A stretch of 64,000 nucleotides of DNA from Pseudofabraea citricarpa. Lineage: Eukaryota; Ascomycota; Leotiomycetes; Helotiales; Dermateaceae. The translations under genes were made by a program, and so were the position numbers. Under the pieces are notes generated by a model. It did no database searches, was not told where the DNA came from, and saw only the letters and a program-made list of their open reading frames with translations. Of this stretch, positions 22,801 to 35,214 are shown in pieces. The DNA lies in contig JAPWGK010000005.1 in assembly GCA_029641185.1 (NCBI GenBank), positions 124,001 through 188,000 on the forward strand, in the 5' to 3' direction. Position 1 is the first letter of the stretch; the number at the start of each line of letters is the position of its first letter.

Positions 22801-25800
22801 AAGGGGTATGGTGAAGTTTAGCTCATGGTCGTCATAAAGCTTTCTGCGGTTGAGAATAAACATCTCGTGGTGATAAATTTCGCTGGTTTCGGAATTCTCT
22901 ACCCAGATCCAGTAACTTTCAGATGTTCCGTTATGTCGGTCATTCCATCGGAAATCCGGCGTCAGATACAGCTTGATCCTTAAAACGTCTCTGTTTAGGG
23001 GAGCAATTTCTGAGTCAACATTCAGCGTTGGAAAGTTGTCAAGAATTTTAGAAATAGTCTTTCCAGCTCCATCATTGTGAACCAAACTACCGATCTCAGC
23101 TGCGTTCATATCCTTTAGTTTATCGATGGACAGCGAATCCTTGGCATCTAGCTGGTTGAGGACGGGTTTGGGTAGTTCAAATTGGTGTAAAGGATGCTGA
23201 AAGGCCCAGATCCTCTTCTCAATGGATTTGCAAAGAGAAAGAAGTACCAAGCACTGGTGACCCCATCGCCGATTCAGGCAAATCATGAAAAGGGCGCGAC
23301 ATATTCTAGCAGCTTGTTGTGCTATGTAGTTGGAGTCGTTTGCCAAAGCAAAGTCATCCAAGTATGCGCGAGAAATATACGCCTGGAGTAAAATGTTCGT
23401 TTTGGCTTGAGATGAGTCATTTCCTCCTTCGACTTGACAGGGCACTGATTCGTCTCGCAACTTTTCGAGTTCTTTCGATTCGGTATCGCGGCTTTGAATA
23501 TTGTCAAACTCGCCACTCAGTGCGATCATCTTCAGGACGTCGGCCTCTGTCCCTTGTGGTTGCAGCATGGTGTTGAATATTTGAATGCTGGTGTGGAGGA
23601 TATAGAACTGGCTGGCAATTCGACCGACATCTTTGCTTCGGAGTTCCTCTGTAGTCTCGTTGAAGATGATCATTTGGCTCTGCTGGAGAGTTCTGGCAGC
23701 TTGTATTAATAACTGTCGGCGCCGCTGGACCAACGTAGGATCATCTCGAATTTCAGCCCAGTCGATCCCGTAGGTTAGCGGGTTGCGTTGCATACGAACA
23801 AAAAGATAGGAGTATCCCAGCCACTGCACAGCCTCTGGAATTGATGTAACCGTTCCAAGGCCTATCTCAGCATTCAGATTATCAACCAGATGCTTGGAAA
23901 ACCTGGATTCGATAGGAACTTGGGAGGTAACGGCCTGAAGATAGTGGGGGAGTTTATCGTGGGTCGTGCAAATCATGCCTATACCTGTATCTTGAAATTG
24001 AGGTCGTCCAGCACGTCCAAAAATTTGCAGAACATCTAAGATTCCAAGATCAATGAACTTGCCATCCTGTGCACTGTAAACCTGAGTGCCCTTGATAATC
24101 ACAGCTGCCGCGGGTAAATTGACACCCCATGCTAGAGTAGCTGTGCAGCAGAGGATTTTGAGAACCTACATACAAATATTAGTGAGGGTATTTAGAAGCG
24201 GCTAGTAATCAGAAAGCATAGGTGTCAAAAGTGACCTAGCCACCAAAATGCACTTGGTCTTGATTTATAGGGAACTAGCTACTCGGCGCAGTTAAGAGTC
24301 CTAGAAAGAATTTCATAATGAATTACATAGTCACCAGGTGAGATGATCTCTGAATAGCACTCTATGGAAGGCAGGATCTAGTAGAGAATAAGGGACGGGA
24401 CTTACACCACTGCCAAATAGCTTTTCCATTAAATTTCGATCAGACCTTGCCATGCCAGCATGATGAATGCCCATTCCTTTAGGTACTAATTCACGAAGTT
24501 CCTTGCCCCGTGAGGATCTCATGTCTTTAATAGCTGCCTCGTATTGCGGGTGGCCACTTGGGTCAAAGAGATCGACGCAGACTTGCTCGATGGCCTTTTC
24601 ATACAGCATCTTGGCAGTTTTTAAAGTGTCGCTTCGAGAGTGCACAAAGACCATGATTTGCTTGTCTTGCTCCAGCATGAGCCGAACCTTTTCGAACGCT
24701 GTAGTATCGATATTATCGCGAGATGTTCTAGTGCCAGCCTTTCCCTTCACGCCGATAAAGTGCTGCTCCAGTGGGACAGGACGGAATGATGCATCAAAAT
24801 AGAATAGTCCAGCATACCTGTTGACTTTGAGGAAATCGGCAACGTCAATATAGTTTGGCAAGGTAGCAGAGAGTCCAACGATACGAATAAGAGACTGTGT
24901 GCTCTCCACTTGTCTCTCGGTACGTGCTACTAAGCTTTCTAGAACACTTCCTCGATCATCGTGTAGCATGTGTACTTCATCAATAATCAGAAGGCGCACC
25001 TTCTGTACCAGCTCGGTATCTCCTGTTCCTTTCCCTAAAGCACTAGGGTTAGTAAAGGTAGAGGGATTCAAAAGTAGTCCTCTAATACAAAAAACACAAG
25101 CAGTGAAAACACATCTATCTACAGACAGTTTCTAAAAATAGTGGGAAAAGGCTTACTAGTGACAACATCCCACTTTTCTGGAGTAGTGACAATGATTTGG
25201 GTTGCTAAAATCTCTTTCTTCGTTAGATGCATGTCTCCAGTGAGCTCGCGAGCCTGTATGCCGAGCCAGGCAAGACGACTCCCTAGTTTCTGTGTAATCT
25301 CTGCAGCAAGAGCCTTCATCGGGGCAACATACACAATTTTGAAATCTTCAAAATTTACGACGAAGTCAGAAGCGTCCGGGTGTTCCGCAGGGTTTGGTGT
25401 GATATTTTGCCCGATTGCATGTAGAACTGTTAACATAGCAGCATCGGTTTTACCAGCACCAGTAGGAGCACAAATCAACATGTTCTCGCTGCTCTGATAG
25501 GCTACAGGATAGACCAGACTTTGCATGCGATTTAGTGATTTGTAGCCTTTGAATGTTCTTTTGCAAAGACCATCCATCTCCTTGATTTCCACTAGCTTTC
25601 TGCCCTTGCCAAGGGTTCCAACCTGTGCTGCAGGAATAGAATATTCTTCATACCTCTCATGTTCGGTGCGTTCACTGCCCATAGGCAAGCCATACTTTTT
25701 GCCTCTCGAATCTAGGGTATTACCAGCCGAGTGAGCTTTGTAGACGTGTGGGTACTGGGGCCCGTCTCTGTCCAAACTTGGACCCAGCACGGCGTTTTTG

Positions 25801-26399
25801 TGCTCGTAGTCTCTCTTGCGCAGAGCCTCCTCCCGTTGGCGCTTGGTCTGGAGCTTCCCAAAAAGACCATCATCCTTGGGGGCGGCGGCGAATGGCGAAG
25901 GAGCAGTGATCTCCTTCCGATGAGCGATGAGTTCAATAACGAAATCCAAATCATCAAAACCGATGATGTCAGTTAGAGTAGATTGCAGTTCTTCTTCAAC
26001 ACTATCAGAAGCAAGAAGAGCCATGATCTGCTCCTGAAGGTCTTCCCCAGCCAGGCCCTGCTTGCGCGCTGCAAAGCCAATACACTTGCTCCTGAGCCAT
26101 GCTGGTCCATAGTTTCCCGCGTTGGAATTTGCATCCGAAGTAGCTGGTTCCAGATCCTCATCCTGGTCGCTGCTGTACAGGTCTTCTTCGCTTTCACCGA
26201 TAAAATCCCAGACATCATCGCCGCTATTGCCAGAAGTGAAGTCGTCGTCGTCGTCGTCGAAATCAATATCGGCTCCATAGCCCGCAGACTTTCCATTCTC
26301 GGTGGTGGGGGGCAATTTGAGCTCTGCCAACGCCGCTCTCATAGCCGCCAACTGTGATTGCCATTGTGCCTCGGCCGAATCTAGAGCAGAAGGGGCCAT
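19815..26399 (-). CDS. SLH1: Ski2-like RNA helicase Slh1 (ASCC3 homologue, RQT complex)
   Basis: Five exons (25157-26399, 24406-25034, 22712-24165, 21465-22636, 19815-21295) encode 1992 aa. Slh1 is a cytosolic helicase that splits collided ribosomes in ribosome-associated quality control. It has two helicase cassettes, each followed by a Sec63-like domain. Cassette 1 shows the Walker A APTGAGKT (about residue 310), [27 protein letters not shown] and [10 protein letters not shown]. Cassette 2 shows GSPTGSGKT (about 1170), [25 protein letters not shown] and [10 protein letters not shown]. The N-terminus has an acidic run of Asp residues. Both cassettes keep their catalytic motifs. Brr2 has a similar plan but is longer with a different N-terminus, so Slh1 is the better call. 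Two introns (169 and 240 nt) are long for this window. It shares a 319-bp promoter with YKT6. Confidence 0.93.
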
Positions 26400-26718
26400 T
26401 TTGCTTTGTGTACTCCGTAAAGGTCAGCTTTGCCAGTGGGGGTTTCGGTTTTGGTTTCCGGTGTCAGCAAAATGGAGTGGTAGGACTGTGAGGACCTACA
26501 GGGATGGCAGATGGTTATCGGAGATCTCACGTGCTGATGTGGCGTTTCCGAGGGTACGGGGCTTTATTGACGTTCGTGACGTCCAGGCAGTCAGATACCG
26601 GTCTGGTTTCATATTGAAGGAGACGAGGAGACAAAGCAACCTCCGCATAACCTCCCACCTCCATCTTTCTACAACCTGATTCCAAGCACTCCCTCTCCCC
26701 AACCACCAAACCGTGAAT
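26400..26718. promoter_or_regulatory. bidirectional promoter SLH1 / YKT6
   Basis: 319 bp between divergent ATGs. A TCACGTG motif is at 26527-26533 and the YKT6-proximal end is C/A-rich. Shared regulation is inferred from spacing only. Confidence 0.5.
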
Positions 26719-27522
26719 ATGAAGTTGCACTACATTGGAGTATGCGCAAATCCACACGCGTACCGGGCCTCTTTAGCTGACCGCTATCCAGATCATTAAG
26801 AACGAGTCGAAGCCTGCCCACGAGCTCTGCTCCGAGAAAGAACTTAGCAGCTACTCGCGGTTCACCCGTAACAAGTGCGCCGCATCTCATCCTTTCGCAT
26901 ATCATGTATTGCTTACACATGCTCAGCTATGGCGAATTCATGACCGTCTTCAGCAAGACCGTGGCTGAACGGACAAGACCTGGGCAACGTCAAGATGTAG
27001 AGGAGGGAGGTAGGCATGATATCATTGCACAGTGGGAGAATAAAGTCTAAATACGGACCAGATAATACTTTCCATGCCTATGGACGAACAGAGGGAGTCT
27101 GCGGCATCATCATCTCGGACCACGACTACCCCGCGCTAGTTGCACACCAACTGCTCTCGAAGGTTGTCGACGAATTCCTAGCTAAACACCCTCGATCCTC
27201 ATGGGCGAACTCAACCCCCACTCTTTCCTTCCCGGAACTCAAGGACTACCTTGTGAAGTACCAAGATCCACAACAGGCAGATAGCATCATGAAGATTCAG
27301 AAAGAGCTGGATGAGACCAAGATCGTGTTACACAAGACTATTGAGAGTGTCCTGCAGAGGGGAGAGAAGATCGATGATCTGGTAGCTAAGAGTGATGGAT
27401 TAAGTGCACAAAGCAAGATGTTTTATAGTAGGTTCTGAAGTCTTCTACACTGTCTGTAATAAATCGCTAATGATCAAACAGCGCAGGCAAAGAAACAAAA
27501 CTCCTGCTGCGTTGTTATGTAA
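26719..27522 (+). CDS. YKT6: v-SNARE Ykt6
   Basis: Five exons (26719-26739, 26792-26874, 26927-27009, 27062-27427, 27482-27522) encode 197 aa. Ykt6 is a prenylated SNARE acting in Golgi, endosomal and vacuolar fusion and in autophagosome fusion. The N-terminal longin domain includes MKLHYIG, SRFTRNNYGEFMTVFSKTVA and FHAYGRTEGVCGIIISDHDY. The SNARE helix (about 137-190) contains IMKIQKELDETKIVLHKTIE with the central Arg layer in VLQRGEKIDDLVAKS. The C-terminus ends KKQNSCCVVM, giving the double Cys that is palmitoylated and farnesylated. That tail lies in a separate 41-nt last exon and is lost if the final intron is missed. Confidence 0.95.
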
Positions 27523-28219
27523 ATGTTCTCGTTGTCGGCGTTTTCCACTCGGTATTGGATGTTAGTATAGCAAATTGCACTTTCACAATATACTGCCTTT
27601 AGCGAGCATGAAAAATGTTCATACAAATACCATTCAAGCCTCGTTGTTCAACTCTACATGCAGATGGAAACAACTTGTCAAGGACAAAAAGAAATATAGA
27701 ATTGTAAATTTGGTATCTCGTAAAATAAAACAAAATAAAAAGGCCCGCTATCGTGATGCAAAGATCTAGAAGCACCACGCCAAATCCCCCAAACCGGTTT
27801 TGACAAGAAAAAGGAAATAGAATAGATAGGGGGGAAATGTACTTCCAGAGTAACACAGGAGAAGTCTTCCCCAAAAATCCCAATATGTGAATGCCCCCCG
27901 CTTTCAACCAATGGCTTGAATCCAGCCAGCTCAATGAGTGTCCCCAGCGCCTAACATAAAAAAACCCTATAAATATTGTTCGGAGAATGGCGGTAGTTAC
28001 AAAAGAGACTGTATGGTATAAGGTAAAAGAACAAGTGGCGGGCTAGGCCGAATAGTAACCTGATGGCTTTCAGTGATTCGTAACTGAAAAATGTCAGGTG
28101 ATCTGAAGTCGGAAAGTCTAACTGAAGTGCAATGATTTAAGGCAGTTGGTAAATCCGAAGCAATTGATCGTTGGGATGGACTGAATAACTCTCTTCAATG
28201 CTTCCGGTGCCAAGTTGGT
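27523..28219. other. convergent 3' region YKT6 / disordered protein gene
   Basis: About 700 bp, AT-rich near 27690-27760. No gene seen; presumably two 3' UTRs. Confidence 0.5.
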
Positions 28220-30841
28220 TTAGACACGCTCGACAACACCCCTTTCGCTTTTGCGGTGTTGTAGTTCCATGTTGCCATTCGAAACAACTCCTAGGTGAGC
28301 AGCCCCGATGGCACTGCCTTTGCGGACTTGCATACCTCTTACCCTGCTGTCTGGTGGCCCTCCGCCAACAACAACAAGAGTCGGCGTCAAAGCCCTTACT
28401 GGGCTGTCTACTAACCGTTCCCCAAGCCCGGTCAGTTCCGTCTTAACCTTTATCCGTGGTTTATCAACCGGGCTTTGATTGGTTGGCGAGGGACTGGCAG
28501 AGGATTTCTTGATTGGGATAAGAAGTTGTCGTTGTTGACGAGATACAGAGATCTGACGTGCAATCGACACGTCAGCCGCTGTCTTCAAGCGCTGTTGCTC
28601 GTCTTCCGAAATCCTTGATTCTTCAAATGAGAACGCACCAGAAGATACTTCTTTCTGGTGTGAAATTTGGCTTTGCGCTTGTGGTCTTGTTATGGGTGTT
28701 GAACTCTTTGTTATTGATATATTATTGTTTGGCCTCGTGTTATTTGAGACAGATTTAGGAATTGAAGTTGCTGCCACAGAACCCTTGAGTGGTTGTTGAG
28801 AAAGAGCAGCTATTTCGGCGGCTGATATAATAGGCTTTAGCTTGGATGTAGTATTCGTACGCTCCCGCAAAGGAGGTGGAGCGAAGGCAATAGGAACGTC
28901 CATTGAAGTCGTGCTTATCGTAGAATTGGTGACGGTTCCAGCTCGGTGCCGACTTGGTGCGACTAGGGTGTCGAGTGGTGAGGAAACAGATGTATTTGCA
29001 GAAGATGCTGAATTGAGAGTTGACCCTGAACTTGTTGAGCCTGCACCGGCCGTGGGATGATTCGTTACCATCTCCCAGGCCGGTGAATATAGCTTTGGTT
29101 TCATTGGAAACGGCGTAGGGTCATATACATCGTTCTCGTAAGACAGAATACTTCCGTTTGGAGATGTGAGGTCCAAATGAGATTCTTCTTGTGAGAATTG
29201 TGTTACAATTGGCTGGTGTTTTGGCTTTGGTCGTCCATCTGCATGATGGGGTGGAGCAATAGGGGGCGCTTGGTGAAGAACTGGTTTTGGTTTCGACTCC
29301 TTCTTTGGTTCAGGGAGATCTTCAAACGTGGATCGGGCTGGTGAAAGTGCTCCTGGTGCAGTATTTGACCGATGCAGAGGTGATCTGTGACGTGGCTCGG
29401 AGGGAGATGGATCCCTCGACGTAAGCCGCTGTGGTGTGTTTGGGAACAAGGAGAACGCCGGACTTTTTGTTGGCTGTGGAGATGTAGCCCGTCGTGGTCG
29501 AATTAGTCGTTCCTTTTCTTCCAATTCTCTCTCCTGAACTTGTTAGGCCATTGCACGAATTTGAGTATATATTTCGCTTACCTTTTCTTGAAGAGCCTCG
29601 TTGACTGTCTTCAACTTATCGAGCGTCGCTTGTCGCCTTGCCAATAATGCTGAAGAACTTGCAGCATTGGGCTTAAGAACACTCCCAAACATTACACTAT
29701 AGCGCTCCATTTGGACAGAGGGGATATCAACATTCAGCATCGGACCGCCATCCAACGTGATCTTAGGAGTTCCGGCCATTTGTGCATTACGCTCTGTTGC
29801 AAAATTAAACGCCATGGGAGAATCGCTCGGGGCAGTGTTAGCCCTCTTCATGTCGGGTTTATGCTTATTCGTTTTGCGCTCCGAATTTGTGCGGCCTCTT
29901 CCCCTCGGCTTCTCAGCTGTATTGCTCGGTGATGACACGAAGTCCGCTTCCACCGTCGTCTGCACTCCCGATTCCGGCTGCACCTGGTAAAACTGTTGCG
30001 GCGAAGGTCCTCCCGTCTTTTTCCCACCACCAAAGAAGCCACCCAAAATCTTCCACTTGCTTGCCTTTTGTTTTGGTGGCGCAACGGCGGCATCAGACCA
30101 ATTATCCATTGGGCTCATCTCTTCCGGTGATGCTACTCTGGGCGTGTCAAAACGCACATGTTGATTCCATACTGCTGGCTGTTGGGCTTGGGGCGGCGGA
30201 TGCGATGGACTTCCCAGAGCCATCCCTATGCCCAACTGGCTTTCCATATTTACTATCTCTCCTGCCGGCGAGTCTGGCGTCTCTGACCGAATAGAACCTG
30301 CTAAGCTTGACTTGCGGAGGAGAAATGGTGTGGGCGAGAGTGACCCTGAACTTGTAGCAGACTTGGGTAAGGGACCAGGTAGAGGGAAATCATAAAAGGT
30401 CGTCTCCTTCCCATGTGCTGCCAGAGGGTTCAAGTGTAGGTCGTCGCGCGTTTCCCTCTTGTCAAAATGTTTTGGGGCAGAGAGGTTTGTTTTTGAAGCA
30501 GGTCCACCAGAGGTACTAGGTCTTTGTGGCAGGTCACTCTGCCCATGCGTGGGGAAGTCAAACTGTCGTGCGATGTCCGAATCCACGATTCTCGCTTGAG
30601 CCTGACCTGAGACGTGAACTGTCTTGCCCACGGGGAAAACTGCGGTTCGACCTCTCACACCAGGCTCCGGCTGGCTCCTCGTTGACGTGGTGTTAGCCCT
30701 TTTAGCCATCGGTCTCCCAGAAGTTGCCATCGAGGAAACGAATGGTACGGTGGCAGCCTTGGTATTCTCAGAGTAGTATGTGGATTCAGGGTCCGAGGCG
30801 CCAGAAAGGGCAAAGTGCGTTTGAAACGACCGAGCGTGCAC
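28220..30841 (-). CDS. uncharacterised disordered fungal protein with short coiled coil
   Basis: Two exons, 29582-30841 and 28220-29533, encode 857 aa. I do not recognise a named family. Most of the protein is Ser/Pro/Thr-rich and probably disordered. The most ordered part is around residues 385-430: MERYSVMFGSVL, then LARRQATLDKLKTVNEALQE continuing across the intron into ERELEEKERLIRPRRATSPQ, a heptad-like coiled coil followed by PTKSPAFSLFPNTPQR. A compact basic/aromatic block, KWKILGGFFGGGKKTGG (about 250-266), also stands out. The intron boundary is supported because the coiled coil continues in phase. The first Met gives MHARSFQTHFALSGASD; a later Met (MATSGRPMAKR) is the alternative. 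No membrane segment or signal peptide. Confidence 0.75.
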
Positions 30842-31868
30842 TCAATCAATCAATGCTCCTGTGCTGTGGTTTTTTGAAGGAGTGGACAGGTTCGCCAGGA
30901 AACCCTTGGATAATTACTGAGCGTTCGAGAAAAAAGGTAGAGAGCTGGACGAAAGAACGAAAGAGATTTCTCCAGGACACCAGTAGCTTATCTACAGCGT
31001 CTGGTGCAGCCCAATAATCTCTAACGACGGTTATGATTGCTTGTTCGTTAGAGATTGATGGGCCGGTGATTTTGATTACAGGTCGAAGGTTGATCGCCCA
31101 CTGGGATGTAGCCCTGGCAGTGTGGAGATGCTGCATGAGGAGTGACATGGGAGCCAAAGCAGGCTTACCAGTCAGTGCCAGGACCAGCTTTTGTGAAGGA
31201 GTGGTGGTGATGTGATAGAACACAGTGCCGCCACACACCGTCGCCGGCAATACCATGCCATGCCATTCTACCACAGACCTACGGGCGTAGGCGTGTTCTG
31301 GAAGGTTGGAAGCCTGAACGATTCAGCGAGAGCACGAAAACAAAAGTAAGCGGCTAGGGGGGGACACAGAATTGCGCGTGTCAGAAATGAAGCGAGGACC
31401 GCATAATCTTACGGACGGTCCAATGACAGAGCTAACAAAGTGCAATGCTGGTCGCACGCCGCCCGTTGCCATCCAAATTAACAAGTGAATGATAATAATC
31501 TCGAGTCAACGGCAGCCACATGTGAGGAAATGGTATCAGTAGGTATGACAGGCGTTGAAGGCTTTCGATGCAGGCCATTACTGAAGCGAGGGCAGAAAAA
31601 AGCGAGGTGTCTTGGGTTGTCGCGACAGAAGTCAGAAGGCTCGGAGCGTAGCGTACAGTACCATACGGAGTACTCAGTACTCGATCGAATAGAGTATATC
31701 TCTCAGGCTCAATCGGTAGCAGAGCTGCCAGTTGTGCCATGCGGTAGTCCCGCCTGCCAGCAGCCTGCTGTACTTTCGTACCTGCCAGCCTGCCGACCGG
31801 TCAGCCTCCCCCACTGATGGTTAAGACCCGGGATCTGCCGCTAAGGAGCCGGCAATAGTGCCCACTGT

Positions 31869-31900
31869 CCAGCAGCCCAGCAGCCCAGCAGCCCAGCAAG
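31869..31900. repeat. CAGCAGCC-type tandem repeat
   Basis: About three and a half units of the 9-mer CCAGCAGCC in tandem. It is an intergenic minisatellite with no evident coding role. Confidence 0.7.
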
Positions 31901-33151
31901 GCCAGCACTCCAGGCCCCAGTGGGCGATCGCACACACCAAGACTCCAAGTAGAGACGAAACGACATGGAACGTGCCTCGACTTCTCACGAGAACCTCAAT
32001 TTCCCTCAGAAACGAATCCAAACCTTTCCTCCATTTGCCAGGCTGCGTTGTATCCCCAAAAATCAAAGGAACAGCAGCCCCTGTGTGCTGCACTGTTGTT
32101 CGTCATGCCGTCTCCTCCCTCAAACATAAATCCACAATTGGTGATCGGTGAGAAGTCGCGAAGCAAGCATGTCCTGTCCTGTAGCAGTAGTAGCACGAGG
32201 GCCGAGTATAGTACTGTACCGCACACTTGCTGTCATCTCGAATGTGTGCGATGTGCATGAATAGGTAGCATCATCACTGTCCTGATTTTGATAATTCTCC
32301 GACCGTGGCCAGCGCAAGCAGCAGTAGTGTGAGGACACGCGGTGAACTCTGATTCCGATCTCGTCTGAACCATTCCTCTTCACGATTGACTTCCCTTGTC
32401 GAGCCTGGGTTCCTGAAGCAACGAGGTTCCGGTTTCACGATAGCCTTGTGAGCAGACGCTCGATTCAGATGCAGGCCACGGACCAGAGATGGGCTTGGGG
32501 GTATCTCCGTATTCAAAAGTATCACGATCCCGCGTGATCATGCCATGCATCCGCTCTCCTATTGATAGAGCACAGAGGAGCAGATCTTCTTGTTTTATCA
32601 AAACTCCGGTCGTTGTTCTAGAACCAGACCGACGATCACCGAGTTGCAGCGTGTGCCGTGAGCGAGCTTCAGTGGGCATCAGATCGAATAACGCTTGACA
32701 CCTCCAAATTCCCCCTTAACTTGCTTACTCGGATTGCGCGACGGTTGAACGAAGAACCTCGAGTGTCGACGTCAATGGCGTTGAGAGGTTTCGCCCCTAA
32801 ACTCACTTGATGTTTCTCTCTGTCGCCATCCAGGACGTGAATGCGAATGACCTGAGCTGTCATCGAGCACACAGAGCAATTCAAGACCGGGGAAGTCTGG
32901 GCCAAGAACGCATCGTTTTACTGTAGCTGCGAGCCCTGCTGGCTGGTGAGGCTGAGCCAGGACTTCTGGAAGAGGGCAACCTTCCATGGCAATTCCGAAT
33001 AGCCTATTATTGTACGGAAGTACCTGTGTCCAACCAAATGAGCAGCACCTTTCTTAGAAAAAGCAGAGCATCAGCACAGGTACTTTGGCCAGCAAATGCC
33101 TTTGTCATACTTCATGCTCTTTCCTGCGGTAACCGATATGCTTGGCAACAA

Positions 33152-33188
33152 ATGTGTGTGGGTGTGTGAGAGAGAGTGTGTGTCGTGT
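33152..33188. repeat. GT/GA microsatellite
   Basis: Interrupted (GT)n and (GA)n runs in the profilin upstream region. A simple repeat, likely polymorphic. Confidence 0.8.
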
Positions 33189-33832
33189 TTATTCTCATTG
33201 CCAGCATCGAGGAAAGCATAGCATGCCTTTCAGCTGTCTGGATCCGAGCTTTTGAGGACGACGATACTGTACAGATGGGCCTCTTTGGTGTCAAAAATAC
33301 CGACGGTCAGAAGTGACCTGATCGTAGACTCCAGTGGTACAGTACTCCATACCAGACAGTGGATTGTTTTTGCCATAATTGCATAACCTTCTAGGTTCCC
33401 TCTCTAGATTTCTGAAACAAGGCTGGTCCCGTGAAGGTGTGCGCGTAACGTGACTTGGGTTTTGTTGACAGGGCACACAGCGACGAAAGATGCTCATTCT
33501 GAAATTACGGGCAAATGCTGCAATCCAACAAAGTAGTATCATTAGTTGCTGTCCTCCTCTAGACCTCGGCGGCCAAGCCAGTCAAGTCTCACGTGCAATA
33601 TCGAAAGGGGGCTGCAAGCAGGGGCAAAGAAAAAAACTGCCTGGCAACCCCCCACCAAGCTCTCGCTTAAAGTAAAGAGTCGCGAGGTTCACCGAAACTC
33701 ATATGCCATCATCAACCTCTCAAACACCATCCAGCTCAGATCCCATCGCCGATTATCTCGGAACTTTGAACAACCTCAACACTGCATACTTCTCATAATC
33801 ATCCTCCCAGATCCACATATTCACCAGTAAAC

Positions 33833-34529
33833 ATGTCGTGGCAAGGTAAGTCTTCGCCGGGCGTAACCCCTCATATTACCCCTCTATGACCAAGCTGACT
33901 CGTCCTCCAAAGCATATGTTGACTCCAGGTATGCCGATTGCGAACACCCTAACAATAATCGGTCAAGGAATGCAGGATACTGATGCGATACAGCCTTGTT
34001 GGCAGTGGTCACCTCGATAAAGGAGCTATCTATAGTGCAGCAGGCGATAGTGTTTGGGCTGCTAGTTCAGGCTTCTCCGTATGTTCATGCTCTCGCATAG
34101 CATCCCTTGAGTGCCTCCCAACTTACCCATGCGATCAGAGGCACAAATCTGGATGGCCCGATGCTGATTTCAGGTGCAGGTTTCCCCAGAGGAGATGAAG
34201 GAGGTTGTCACAGCGCTCGGTGGTTCTGTCGACAAGCTATACTCAGACGGACTACATATCGCAGGCGAAAGATTCGTTGTCACAAAGGCTGAAGGACGCA
34301 GTATCTATGCCAGAAAGGTGCGTCTACATTCCAGTATATCCCTCGGGTTCTGCTGGTACTATGTGATGTTATATTAACACTGGAATCAATACAGGGCAGA
34401 GAGGGGGTCGTAATAGTCAAGACCACCCAGGCTATCCTCATAGGTCACTACGGAGAGAATGCCATCGCGGGTAATGCAGCAGTGACAGTCGAGCAGTTGG
34501 CAGATTACCTAGCAGGCCTCGGATACTAA
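33833..34529 (+). CDS. profilin
   Basis: Five exons (33833-33845, 33913-33928, 33994-34078, 34180-34317, 34395-34529) encode 128 aa; the first two are only 13 and 16 nt. Profilin binds monomeric actin, poly-proline and phosphoinositides in the cytoplasm and feeds ATP-actin to formins. Visible motifs are MSWQAYVDSSLVGSGHLDKG at the N-terminus, GDSVWAASSGF, IYARKGREGVVIVKTTQAIL and a C-terminal EQLADYLAGLGY, in standard profilin order and length. All donors (GTAAGT, GTATGC, GTATGT, GTGCGT) and AG acceptors join in frame. It is convergent with the Rab-like gene. Confidence 0.95.
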
Positions 34530-35214
34530 AGAACTTCAGCGTGAGTGATGGTGGGGGCCGGCAAGGTGGGGAAGTGGAAGAGCGGAAGCAGGATTCTGGA
34601 GGACTGTCTTTGGTCGTTGTTTTCGTGGATCAGATACTAGAAAAGTGTCTCTTATTATATTAGTGGTGGACAATGATGAGTGGATGTGGCTTTGTGATTG
34701 ATGGTGGTGAGTATGTGAGGAGGTCATGATCAGCTTCTGCATACTCTAGATGAATTATTTCACGGCCGTCTGTACCATCTATGTGCCGCAAATCAGCCTG
34801 TGTCAACTTCTTGAATGAGACTGCCAGTTCGCCCTTTTAATATCTCGTTGTCAGATATGCAATGTCAAATATGCAAGCACAAATGCATGAATGGCTATTG
34901 AGATTACAGCTTCCAATACAAGATTTTCGGTTTTCACTACAGGTGAATGTAGAAAGGCAATTGAAGAGATCATTATCCATTATGCTGAAGCCGGAGATGC
35001 CCATCCCAAATGCAGATGCAGTATGAAGCGAGCTGCAAAGACCAAATATCCGTAAAAGAAAACAAAAAGCAAATAACGCTACCAAACTCCAAGCTGAAAT
35101 GCAAATCATTAGGGCCCCATTCCAACCAAAGAAAATATGAAAGCAAGAAAAACCAACTCCAGAACAATGGGTATCCAACACATGCAATCCAAATAGCACA
35201 CCTCCTCTATCCCT
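34530..35214. other. convergent 3' region profilin / Rab-like gene
   Basis: About 685 bp with two 3' UTRs. Open frames at 34837-35199 (minus) and 35010-35288 (plus) are mutually overlapping and unlike known proteins. Confidence 0.5.

Larger units (their letters stand above)
30842..33832. other. 3-kb intergenic region upstream of profilin
   Basis: No gene is supported on either strand; frames up to 142 codons (30846-31274 minus) show no recognisable domain. It contains a CAGCAGCC tandem repeat (31869-31900), several TACTGTA/TACAGTA words (near 31655, 32205, 32923, 33266 and 33337), a GT/AG microsatellite (33152-33188) and a TCACGTG at 33589-33595, about 240 bp before the profilin ATG. It separates two divergent genes, so it may carry two promoters with long leaders. 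Confidence 0.5.
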
